Shown here: in pieces, positions 1-8,595 of the stretch
Layout of the letters: every line of letters starts with the position of its first letter
How positions within the stretch are numbered: the first letter of the stretch is position 1
Origin: JABDII01 sp963815325
Lineage (GTDB): Bacteria; Gemmatimonadota; Gemmatimonadetes; Gemmatimonadales; GWC2-71-9
DNA length: 64,000 nucleotides
Reading direction: 5' to 3'
NCBI GenBank assembly: GCA_963815325.1
Contig: CAWFGG010000008.1
Coordinates: 1-64,000, forward strand
Notes under the pieces: generated by a model
The model's input: only the letters and a program-made list of their open reading frames with translations
Told to the model about the DNA's origin: nothing
Databases searched by the model: none
Position numbers and translations under genes: made by a program

Positions 1-284
1 ATTGGCAGCCCATCGGACGGATCGAGCGCGTTAGCGTGATGTGCGCCGCACTCTTACAGGCGCTCCCTGTGGCTGTCTTCCCCTCATCTTTAGTCGCTAA
101 GTACCAGGGTAGTGGGTCTCACATATCATGAAGCCACGGGCATGTGTGAACGAGAGTGGTCTTCGTGTGTCAACTTCTTAGATAACAATTGCTTGGCTCA
201 TCGATCCCCCGGCCGACCTGAGGACACAATCGGGAGTACTTGACTTTTAGGATAATGATAACAATTATGTTATGTAAGGGCAAT
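1..284. other. Non-coding lead-in, upstream region of the first TA operon
   Basis: No convincing coding frame, tRNA or repeat of the families seen later is visible here. The last 100 bases are AT-rich compared with the rest of the window and hold the presumed promoter of the gene starting at 285. The 10-mer GATAACAATT occurs twice, at 181-190 and 257-266. The second copy lies within an imperfect palindrome with ATAAT/ATTAT arms (253-269). A TTGACT at 240-245 could be a -35 box, but no clear -10 at standard spacing follows. Confidence 0.5.
181..269 (+). promoter_or_regulatory. Candidate operator: repeated GATAACAATT upstream of TA operon
   Basis: Two exact copies of GATAACAATT (181-190, 257-266) flank the presumed promoter of the nucleotidyltransferase-like/XRE pair. 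The second copy overlaps the palindromic arms ATAAT and ATTAT at 253-257 and 265-269. XRE-type antitoxins usually bind repeated or palindromic sites in their own promoter, so autoregulation by the product of 858-1301 is a reasonable inference. It is not demonstrated. Confidence 0.3.
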
Positions 285-845
285 ATGTTAATACCCCGTT
301 CATTCAACGTAGACGGACTGCTCGATGCCGGTACATACGAGGCAACGTTTGCCGAACTTCGTGCCTCCGTTCTGGTGGCAGGCCCCGCAGGCTTCGCCGT
401 GTCGGGCTGGGATGTGGGTTGGCGATCCCGTCTTGTTGGCAACGCACAAATCCTGGTCGATCAACTGTGGCAGGTAGGGATCACCACCATCTTTCTGGAC
501 GGATCCTTCGCTGAAGCGAAGCCCAGGCCCAATGACATCGATGGATACTTTGAGTGTGACTTACGTCGGTTTGCCAGCGGCGCTCTTCAGCAGGACTTGA
601 ACCGTCTCGATCCTCACAAAGTGTGGACCTGGGACCGACACTCAAGGAGGCCAGCCGCGGGCTCCACGAAGCGCGAGCTTCCCATGTGGCATCGTTATCG
701 GGTCGAGCTATACCCTCATTTTGCGGGTCTATTGAGCGGCATACGAGACCAGGCAGGCAATGAACTGCCATTCCCATCCGCATTCAGGCAACATCGGGGG
801 ACTGGGTTGAGCAAGGGTATCGTTAGGATCATTCAAGGCAGGTGA
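285..845 (+). CDS. DUF6932-like nucleotidyltransferase-fold protein (putative toxin)
   Basis: About 186 aa. The ATG at 285 is preferred over an upstream TTG because TAAGGG lies just before it. The segment near residues 71-88 (FLDGSF then NDIDGYFE) has the GS...DxD arrangement of the polymerase-beta-type nucleotidyltransferase fold (Ser about 74, Asp about 84 and 86) and resembles proteins called DUF6932. The next gene, 12 bp downstream, encodes an XRE-type regulator, so the two probably form a TA-like operon. A toxin role is inferred from that arrangement. The C-terminal half is basic, and I recognise no further domain in it. Confidence 0.6.
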   Translation: MLIPRSFNVDGLLDAGTYEATFAELRASVLVAGPAGFAVSGWDVGWRSRLVGNAQILVDQLWQVGITTIFLDGSFAEAKPRPNDIDGYFECDLRRFASGALQQDLNRLDPHKVWTWDRHSRRPAAGSTKRELPMWHRYRVELYPHFAGLLSGIRDQAGNELPFPSAFRQHRGTGLSKGIVRIIQGR

Positions 846-857
846 ATTGGAGAAGAC

Positions 858-1301
858 ATGATACGGACTGAACGGGAATACGAAGATGCGCTAGAACGGC
901 TCACGCAGGATATGGCGGTCATCGAAGCTCAACGTGAGAGCATGTGTGCGGTCGGGCTTTCAGGTGATGAAGTCGAGCGTGCTTTGGAGCCCACCCTGGC
1001 CTTCCATGAGCAGCTCAAGGAAGAAGTGGAGATCTACGAGCGAATGCGACGTGGTGATATCATGCCCATCATGAACTTAATGGAGATCGGGCGTATTCTG
1101 ATCGGCCTTCGTATCGCACAGAACATTTCGCAGCAGGAACTGGCTGACAGACTGGGCGTCTCCCCCTCGCAAGTATCACGCGATGAACGCAATGATTACC
1201 ACGGGATCACCATGGAGCGTGCTCAGAGAATTATCGGAGCGCTAAAGGCACGTGTGAAACTGGAGGTTGATGCACCCATCGACGATGGCGTTGCTGCATA
1301 G
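858..1301 (+). CDS. XRE-family HTH regulator (putative antitoxin)
   Basis: 147 aa. It starts at ATG 858 after GGAGAAG. Residues about 1-70 are strongly helical and charged and may dimerise or contact the partner. Residues about 75-125 form a classic XRE helix-turn-helix (QQELADRLGVSPSQVSR). It follows the nucleotidyltransferase-like gene by 12 bp and ends just before a repeat block. Two-gene operons of a nucleotidyltransferase-like protein and an XRE protein usually act as TA pairs, with the HTH protein as antitoxin and repressor. Intact, with no frameshift seen. Confidence 0.75.
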   Translation: MIRTEREYEDALERLTQDMAVIEAQRESMCAVGLSGDEVERALEPTLAFHEQLKEEVEIYERMRRGDIMPIMNLMEIGRILIGLRIAQNISQQELADRLGVSPSQVSRDERNDYHGITMERAQRIIGALKARVKLEVDAPIDDGVAA

Positions 1302-1820
1302 ATAGGAGTGAGGAGTAAGGAGTGTGGACAGGGAGTGGGGAGTAGCATGTAGGGAGTAGGAGGGCAGGGTAGGCTCTGGATTGTCATCCCGAGGGTGCAG
1401 AGCGCCCGAGGGGTCTCGTTAGACGTAAGCCGGGAAGGCCCAAAGGCGGGAGCAAGAGGCTATCGGCTATCAGCTATCGGTCCTTTGCGGGTTGGAGATC
1501 GTGACAAGGCAGAGAGCTATTGGCTATTGGTCCTTACGCGTTGGATACCGGGACAATGCAAACGGCTATTGGCTATTAGCTATTAGTCTCTGCACGGGAT
1601 GGCCAATAGCTAATAGCCCCCGTCGCTTTAGCGACAGCCGCCGAGTCTCGGCTTTAGCCGAGGACTTCGGGCCCTCCGCTTCGCTCGGGATGACAGAGCA
1701 TGGCGGATGACCCTGCAACACGCGACCTTCGATCCGCCGATCCGCCGATCCGCCGATCCGCCGATCCGCCGATCCGCCGATCCGCCGACCCGCCGAACCG
1801 CCGATCCGCCGACCAGAGGG
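1302..1820. repeat. Intergenic composite repeat block
   Basis: This gene-free stretch is built from several repeat families. GGAGTRA-like heptamers run at 1305-1360. The left half of the GTCATCCCGAG palindromic element is near 1384-1440, with its right half near 1665-1692. Arrays of GGCTATTGGCTATTAG-type heptamers lie at 1458-1612. A hairpin pair, GTCGCTTTAGCGAC and CGGCTTTAGCCG, sits at about 1620-1665. An 8-mer array follows at 1731-1813. Short reading frames across it come from the repeat phase and are not genes. Confidence 0.85.
1731..1813. repeat. Octamer tandem array GATCCGCC
   Basis: About ten head-to-tail copies of GATCCGCC, the last ones slightly degenerate (GACCCGCC, GAACCGCC, GACCAGAG). 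This is the only long array of this 8-mer in the window. Related GGCGGATGGGCGGC pieces occur near 8348, 14857 and 39655. Confidence 0.9.
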
Positions 1821-1828
1821 ATAGCCAC

Positions 1829-1887
1829 TTGACAGACGTCGAATTGATGGCACTATTATAGTCTCTATAATCGACTATAATAGTACC
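1829..1887 (+). promoter_or_regulatory. Promoter with perfect 12-bp inverted repeat operator
   Basis: ACTATTATAGTC (1852-1863) and GACTATAATAGT (1873-1884) are perfect inverted repeats separated by 9 bp, ending 3 bp before the ATG at 1888. A consensus -10 TATAAT (1866-1871) lies in the spacer, with a -35-like TTGATG at 1844-1849 (16-bp spacing). A TTGACA at 1829-1834 is a second possible -35. A protein bound to the palindrome would cover the promoter. The wHTH protein encoded by the operon is the obvious candidate repressor, as in AbiE-type systems. Confidence 0.6.
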
Positions 1888-2112
1888 ATGGCCCCGGAGA
1901 ATCTCGTGGCTCAACCGGTCATTCCCGATATCGAGCGGGCACTCAGCGCCGTGGGTGATCTCCTGGCTGCTCGCGGGCACGAAGTCGGGATCGTCATTCT
2001 CGGCGGGGCGGCCGCCGATGCGGCTGAGTGGGTACGAACGCAGGATCCGTCCCCTGCGTTCGGTGCCAGCTTGGCGGGGGTGGTGGATTACGTTGGGCGC
2101 CATGTGGACTAA
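1888..2112 (+). pseudogene. Internally deleted nucleotidyltransferase (DUF6036-like) remnant
   Basis: 74 codons. The first 40 read like the start of a DUF6036-type nucleotidyltransferase (helix, then IVILGG). The rest matches the usual end of such proteins (AEWVRTQDPSPAF, then a helix). The roughly 110-130 residues normally between them, including the catalytic DxD, are missing, and the junction lies in a GC-rich run (GGCGGGGCGGCCGCC). I infer an in-frame internal deletion that leaves no active site. The stop overlaps the start of the next gene by 11 bp, so the original operon structure and the operator in front are kept. Confidence 0.55.
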
Positions 2113-3050
2113 GGCCGTCGAGCGGCTCCGCGAAGCAGTCACCGATGCCGCGTGGCGGCAGTGGCGCGCAATCGGCGCACCGGCAACAGATGGGGGACGG
2201 GCACACGCGCTCGTCGATCCGGAAGCGCTCCTCCTCCTGTCGCTCTATCTCGAGGATCGGGAACGGCGTCTGGCTCGATTCGTCGCGTGGTGGGCCGAGT
2301 CGGGTGCCACCATGCTCAGCGTGCAGCGCACCCGGAACCTGCTCAGGACCTACCACACCGCCGAGCTGAAGGATCGCGTGGCCGCGTTCGCTCTGCTTGC
2401 CTGGAAGAAGGGCAACGACGCGCGGTGGCGAAGCCTGGCAGGAGAAGCACTGCACCCCGGTGCACGCCAAAAGGACTCGCGCTCAGCACCCAAGGTGACC
2501 GATCCCGCCGCGCTCATGCTCCGGCTCCGTGTAGGGATCGGCGTCGGGATCAAGGCCGATCTCCTCGACATTTCTGCTCGGGCAACGGGGCAAGAGAGAG
2601 ACCGTGAAGGGAATCGCCGCCGCCACGTATTACAACTCACACGCGATCCGGCGAGCGGTCGACGAAATGGCCAGCGCGCGATTGGTGCGGAGCTGGGGCA
2701 CCGCGCCGGCAACGTACAGCGCCGATGTGGACGCGTGGTCGGCTCTCCTATCACTCGGCAAGGAGCGCCCAGTCTGGCGGCACTGGCATCCGGTCTATTG
2801 CTTCACCGCCGGGTTGCTCGACTGGAGCAGCGCCACCAGAGCGGTCCAGGCAACACCATACCTCCAAAGCTCCCGGGCCCGTGACCTCGTGCGACAACAT
2901 ACGAACGCGTTCGAGCTGAACGGCATCCCCCTCCCAGCCGAGACAGACTATGTGGGAGAAGAGTACCTCGAGCCATTTGGCCAGGCGATTGAACGGATGG
3001 CGGCATGGGTGGGTGAGAGGAGTGAGGAGTGGGAAGGGAGTGAGGAGTAG
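2102..3050 (+). CDS. Winged-helix partner protein of a nucleotidyltransferase (frameshifted)
   Basis: It starts at ATG 2102, inside the end of the preceding remnant. One extra base near 2567 (CTC-G-ACA) splits the frame. With it removed, the product is about 315 aa. Residues 1-150 are helical, with an acidic-hydrophobic segment (DPEALLLLSLYLE). Residues about 155-215 look like a winged HTH (FLLGQRGKRETVKGIA, then a recognition-like helix and a Tyr-containing wing). Proteins of this type occur next to DUF6036 nucleotidyltransferases, a pairing that recalls AbiEi/AbiEii, but I know no experimental role. The C-terminus (EWEGSEE) and the stop come from a GGAGTRA array. Confidence 0.5.
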
Positions 3051-3350
3051 CATTGTAGGGAGTAGGAGGGCAGGGCAGGCTCTGGATTGTCATCCCGAGG
3101 GTGCAGAGCGCCGAGGGATCTATAAGCGCATGTTAGGCACGCACGGGAAGGCCAGTAGCTCAGGCGCCCCCGTCGCTTCAGCGACAGACGCCGAGTCGCG
3201 GCTTAAGCCGCGGACTCCGGGCGGAGTTCGGCGCACAGTTGAGAAGATCCCTCGCTGCGCTCGGGATGACAGGGGAGTAAGGAGTAAGGAGTAAGGAGTA
3301 AGGAGTCTTCCCGGTTGCCACTCCTCACTCCTCACTCCTTACTTCTTTTA
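3051..3350. repeat. Intergenic composite repeat block
   Basis: GGAGTRA-like units start inside the upstream gene end. A full GTCATCCCGAG...CTCGGGATGAC element spans about 3090-3271 and encloses the GTCGCTTCAGCGAC and GCGGCTTAAGCCGC palindromes. GGAGTAA heptamers follow at 3274-3305, then the reverse-oriented CTCCTCACTC array at 3322-3347. The two array orientations make the whole block a large imperfect inverted repeat. Confidence 0.85.
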
Positions 3351-3366
3351 GCCTTCCTCTTGCATT

Positions 3367-3383
3367 GAGTATTACTCAGTACT
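3367..3383 (+). promoter_or_regulatory. Candidate RHH operator before antitoxin gene
   Basis: GAGTA-T-TACTC (3367-3377) is a perfect 5-bp inverted repeat followed at once by the palindrome AGTACT (3378-3383), 13 bp before the ATG at 3397. Ribbon-helix-helix antitoxins typically bind clustered short half-sites of this kind over their own promoter. The functional role is inferred. Confidence 0.4.
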
Positions 3384-3396
3384 ACTTTCTCATACC

Positions 3397-3825
3397 ATGC
3401 CGTTGACCCGCATTTCGATCACCATTCCCGAGGACGTGGTCGAGGCCGCCGACCGAGCCGCCCGGGAATTGGATCGCTCCCGGAGCTGGCTCGTGGTCGA
3501 GGCCCTGAGGCGCTATCTGGCCGCGCCGGCGAGGCCTGCCGGGGCCGTGGCCGAGCCGGTGGCGCCGTACCGGGTGCCGCCGGTGGCGGCCCCGGTGAGG
3601 GTGGTGGATGCGGCAGCCGAGGTGGCGGAGGCACGGCGGCTCCGTCTCGCGAGCGAACTCCGCTTGTCACCGCTCGAGCGACTCGAGCGGGCGGAGGCGT
3701 TGGGACGCCTCGGGCGCGAGGTGCAACGGCGGGAGCAGGGAGGAGCAGTACGGGTGCAGATCATAGGATTCGATTCTTACGACGACTACTACCGGTGGAA
3801 GCGGACGAAACTGATCGGGGCGTAA
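3397..3825 (+). CDS. Ribbon-helix-helix DNA-binding protein (putative antitoxin)
   Basis: 142 aa. Residues about 3-42 match the CopG/RHH fold (TRISITIPEDVVEAADRAA, then the helix SRSWLVVEALRRYL). A Pro/Ala/Val-rich linker follows, then a charged helical C-terminal part (residues 75-142) that may contact the partner. It is followed by a minimal nucleotidyltransferase gene whose likely ATG lies 11 bp after this stop (an in-frame GTG at 3795 would overlap). The pair reads as a TA module with the DNA-binding protein first. Autoregulation through the palindromes just upstream is likely. Confidence 0.75.
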   Translation: MPLTRISITIPEDVVEAADRAARELDRSRSWLVVEALRRYLAAPARPAGAVAEPVAPYRVPPVAAPVRVVDAAAEVAEARRLRLASELRLSPLERLERAEALGRLGREVQRREQGGAVRVQIIGFDSYDDYYRWKRTKLIGA

Positions 3826-3836
3826 GGCCCAAGACC

Positions 3837-4289
3837 ATGGCGGCTCAGGTGTGTGCCGCGCTCAACGAATGCGGATCACGGTACCTGGTGATCGGCGGAA
3901 TCGCCTGCGTGCTACATGGATACGTGCGGGCGACAACCGACATCGATATCCTGATCGAGCGCACCGAGGAGAACGCGCGACAAATACTCGCCGCGCTGGG
4001 CAGCGTCGGCTACGGTTTTGCTAGGGAATGGCGTCCGGAGGAGATCCTCGAGCGCCCGATCACGATCATCGGCGACGACCCCCGGGTAGACATCTTCACG
4101 GTTGCCTGGAGCGTCAACTACGAGGACGCGGCGCCCCGCTCATCCGTCGTGGAGATCGAAGGGGTACCGATTCCGCTCATTGGCCTCGACGACCTGATAG
4201 AGACCAAGCGGACCGGACGGCCCCTGGACGCGGCCGACATCGAAGCGTTGGAGGAAATCCGGCGTTTGCGGCGGGAACGCGGAAAGTGA
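3837..4289 (+). CDS. Minimal nucleotidyltransferase (DUF6036/MNT-like, putative toxin)
   Basis: 150 aa from ATG 3837; GTG 3795 is an alternative. The active-site pattern is intact: GG at residues 20-21, Asp35 and Asp37 in TTDIDIL, and a third acidic residue near Asp85 (RVDIF). This is the compact polymerase-beta fold seen in MNT-type toxins or antitoxins. Its partner is the RHH protein just upstream. Known relatives transfer nucleotides to proteins or tRNA, but the target here cannot be read from sequence. The stop falls in the first unit of a GGAGTRA array. Confidence 0.7.
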   Translation: MAAQVCAALNECGSRYLVIGGIACVLHGYVRATTDIDILIERTEENARQILAALGSVGYGFAREWRPEEILERPITIIGDDPRVDIFTVAWSVNYEDAAPRSSVVEIEGVPIPLIGLDDLIETKRTGRPLDAADIEALEEIRRLRRERGK

Positions 4290-4555
4290 GGAGTGAGGAG
4301 TAGAGGAGTAAGGAGTAAGGAGTAAGGAGTGAGGAGTGAGGAGGTGAGACTCTCGTCGCCCCGCGCGCGTCCGAGGGCGGGAAGGCGCTGCGGACAAACG
4401 GCGGATGGGACATGATCGGGGCCCCCGTCGCTTCAGCGACAGCAGCCGAGTCGCGGCTTTAGCCGCGGACTCGCGGGCGGAGGTGAGGAGTAAGGAGTGG
4501 AGTAAGGAGGGACGCTCTGTCTCCACTCCTCACTCCTCACTCCTCACTCTCTTGA
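4290..4555. repeat. Intergenic composite repeat block
   Basis: A long GGAGTRA array (about 4289-4345) is followed by the GTCGCTTCAGCGAC and GCGGCTTTAGCCGC palindromes (about 4428-4472). A short sense array at 4482-4510 and an antisense CTCCTCACTC array (4522-4549) end about 60 bp before fur. No coding frame is supported. Confidence 0.85.
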
Positions 4556-4609
4556 CCAACAGCCAATCTTGACTAGATCCAAAATCAGACCCAGTATTAG
4601 CCCGCGCCC
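4556..4609 (+). promoter_or_regulatory. Candidate fur promoter
   Basis: The AT-richer stretch just before the fur start holds TTGACT (about 4570) and, 20 bp on, TATTAG. This could be a weak sigma70-type promoter. No textbook Fur or PerR box is recognisable, so a self-regulatory site is not claimed. Confidence 0.25.
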
Positions 4610-5055
4610 ATGAACCCATCCCTCGATCCCGCCGACCTTCTGCGTCACCACGGCCTCCAGGTCACGGCCCAGCGTCTGGCCGTGCTGCGGGCGGTGGCCG
4701 GTCGGCCGCATTCCACCTCGGACGATGTGGCCGAGGCGGTGCGGGGGGAGATCGGCGCCATCAGTCGCCAGGCGGTGTACGACGCGCTCGGCATCCTGGC
4801 CGACAAGGGCTTGATCCGACGCATCCAGCCCGCCGGCTCGCCGGCCCGCTACGAAGACCGGGTCGGCGACAACCACCACCATCTCATCTGCCGCGAGCTG
4901 CGGCCAAATGGTCGACGTCGACTGCGCGGTCGGCGCCGTGCCGTGCCTGACCGCGGCGGACGACTGCGGGCTTCGAGATCGACGAAGCCGAGGTGATCTA
5001 CTGGGGCCGCTGCCCGGAATGCCTGGCAACGGCTCCGGCTCCATCCGGCGACTAA
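4610..5055 (+). CDS. Fur-family regulator, probable PerR/FurA type (two frameshifts)
   Basis: Two one-base insertions, near 4893 (GAG-C-TGC) and 4970 (GGG-C-TTC), break the frame. Corrected, it is about 147 aa, the usual Fur size. Residues 1-80 form the winged helix (VTAQRLAVLRAV, ISRQAVYDALGIL). A His-rich metal site (NHHHLICREC) follows, and the C-terminus carries a second CxxC (RCPEC), so a structural zinc site is present. katG begins 70 bp downstream. The fur-katG order is that of mycobacterial furA-katG, so a peroxide-sensing role is likely. A general iron-type Fur cannot be excluded. Confidence 0.8.
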
Positions 5056-5125
5056 CGCGACACCAACGGAGCACCTTCGCAACACCAGAGCAACCAACAC
5101 TCAGAATCACCCATCAGGAGGACCA

Positions 5126-7322
<2,197 letters not shown>

Positions 7323-7328
7323 TGTTTC

Positions 7329-7349
7329 TCGCGCCCTGAAAGGGCGCGA
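7329..7349 (+). terminator. Hairpin after katG
   Basis: TCGCGCCCT and AGGGCGCGA form a perfect 9-bp stem with a GAA loop, 7 bp after the katG stop. No T-tract follows, so it is either a weak intrinsic terminator or an mRNA 3'-end stabiliser. Confidence 0.5.
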
Positions 7350-7581
7350 AGTGAGGAACCAGGAGAGAAGAGTAAGGAGTAAGGAGTAAGGAGTAAGGAG
7401 TAGCCACAGAACTGTCATCCCGAGGGTGCGAAGCGCCCGAGGGATCTCGTTAACGCATGTCCGGAGAGCTACGTGGGCGAGGCCGGGGTCGGGCAACAGT
7501 TGAGGAGATCCCTCGCTGCGCTCGGGACGACAAGAGACGGTGACGCGGTTCGCGACTCGACCACGCTCTTACCCCTACTCC
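7350..7581. repeat. Intergenic composite repeat block
   Basis: GGAGTAA heptamers run at about 7366-7401. A complete GTCATCCCGAG...CTCGGGATGAC-type element spans about 7411-7531. Its left arm reads TGTCATCCCGAGGGTGCGAA and its right arm GATCCCTCGCTGCGCTCGGG. Antisense CTCCCTA units close the block near 7566-7590, just inside the end of the minus-strand toxin gene. Confidence 0.85.
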
Positions 7582-7968
7582 CTACTCCCTCACGCGACCT
7601 CTTATCCACTGCGCGAGGTCGTCTTCCGACATGGTGCCCGAGGCCGTCGCGAGCATCACCTCCACGACATCACGCTCCTCGGCGACGAGATCCAGGCCGT
7701 TCAGGCCGAGGAACACGACCATGGTGACAAAGGCGGTGCGTTTGTTGCCGTCGCGGAAGCAGTTGCTGCGTGCAATGCCATAGCAGTAGGCGGCGGCAAG
7801 CGCGGGGAGATCGGTCGCATTGTCGTAGTGATACTTGTGCTGCGGGCGCGACAGCGCGGACTCCAGCGCGTTCTCGTCTCCGATGCCCTGGAGCCCGCCG
7901 TGTTCGCGAAGCTGTTCGAAGTGGATGATGTCAACGACCAGCCGACTGACCCAGCGCGGTTCCTTCAC
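7582..7968 (-). CDS. doc: Doc/death-on-curing family toxin, Fic fold
   Basis: 128 aa. It follows its antitoxin gene by 12 bp on the minus strand. The Fic core is clear near residues 64-75 (FRDGNKRTAF). The residue two before the Phe, normally the His of HPFxDGNKR, is Asn here (SNCFRDGNKR), so a conserved catalytic-loop residue is changed. Doc toxins phosphorylate EF-Tu; whether this variant still does is unknown. The preceding segment (DENALESALSRPQHKYHY) fits the family. No frameshift is present, so the substitution is not an indel artefact. Confidence 0.8.
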   Translation of the reverse strand: MKEPRWVSRLVVDIIHFEQLREHGGLQGIGDENALESALSRPQHKYHYDNATDLPALAAAYCYGIARSNCFRDGNKRTAFVTMVVFLGLNGLDLVAEERDVVEVMLATASGTMSEDDLAQWIRGRVRE

Positions 7969-7980
7969 GGACGCGCGCTC

Positions 7981-8208
7981 TTACTGGCCCAGCTCACGCA
8001 GCGCATTGCGGTACCGCTTGGCGGCACTGCGCATGAAGTCCAGGGCCGCGATGGTGGTGGGGTCGTAGGGCGTGAGCAGGATGCCGTGCTCCGTCTCAAC
8101 TGCAAGCACGGTGTCCCCAGCCTCGACTTTGAGGCGATCGACCATGTCCTTGGGCAAGGTGGTGCCAACCGAGCCGCCAACCTGCCGCAAGGTAATTTCT
8201 TTGAACAT
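7981..8208 (-). CDS. AbrB/MazE-type antitoxin of the Doc pair
   Basis: 75 aa. Residues 5-45 form the swapped-hairpin AbrB/MazE DNA-binding fold (VGGSVGTTLPKDMVDRL, then VEAGDTVLAVE). The C-terminal helix (residues 50-75) would wrap the toxin. Doc toxins with AbrB-type antitoxins are a known combination. The gene comes first in the minus-strand operon. The nested palindrome immediately upstream is the likely autoregulatory site. Confidence 0.8.
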   Translation of the reverse strand: MFKEITLRQVGGSVGTTLPKDMVDRLKVEAGDTVLAVETEHGILLTPYDPTTIAALDFMRSAAKRYRNALRELGQ

Positions 8209-8235
8209 AATGAGTTAGGTCGTTTCTCCGGGGGC

Positions 8236-8263
8236 GTTATACGATTGTAGTACAATATATAAC
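8236..8263 (-). promoter_or_regulatory. Nested palindromic operator of the AbrB/Doc operon
   Basis: Outer arms GTTATA (8236-8241) and TATAAC (8258-8263) enclose an inner perfect palindrome ATTGTA-G-TACAAT (8244-8256). The site is AT-rich in a GC-rich region and lies 28-55 bp upstream of the antitoxin ATG, so it probably overlaps the promoter. Binding by the AbrB-type antitoxin is inferred. Confidence 0.55.
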
Positions 8264-8595
8264 TTTTGTGGCACTGGGCAAGGCGTGGAGGAAAGTGAGG
8301 AGCAAGGAGTAAGGAGTAAGGAGTGAGGAGCGAGACAGATGGCAGTTGGGCGGATGGGCGGCTCCGATGAACACGATCGGCCGATCCGCCTAGGGCGGAG
8401 TGGAGTGATCGTGGCCCCGTCGCTTTAGCGACAGCAGCCGAGTCGCGGCTTTAGCCGCGGACTCGGGCGTAGGTCGCGGAACGGTTGAGGAGGTCCCTCG
8501 CTACGCTCGGGATGACAGAGAGGAAGGCGGAAAGACGGGAAGACGGGAAGTTGTCAGACCACCATTCCATACTGTCCGACTTCCCGACTGTCCGC
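8264..8595. repeat. Intergenic composite repeat block
   Basis: GGAGTRA array at about 8291-8332. GGCGGATGGGCGGC-type and GATCCGCC pieces at 8350-8395. GTCGCTTTAGCGAC and GCGGCTTTAGCCGC palindromes at 8419-8465. Only the right half of the CTCGGGATGAC element at 8488-8517. 8-9-mers of the GGGAAGACG type at 8522-8552, with their reverse complement at 8575-8595. Confidence 0.8.

Noticed and set aside
1566..2142. Minus-strand reading frames rich in GGSADRR repeats
   Set aside because: They are the translation of the GATCCGCC octamer array and have no independent coding evidence.
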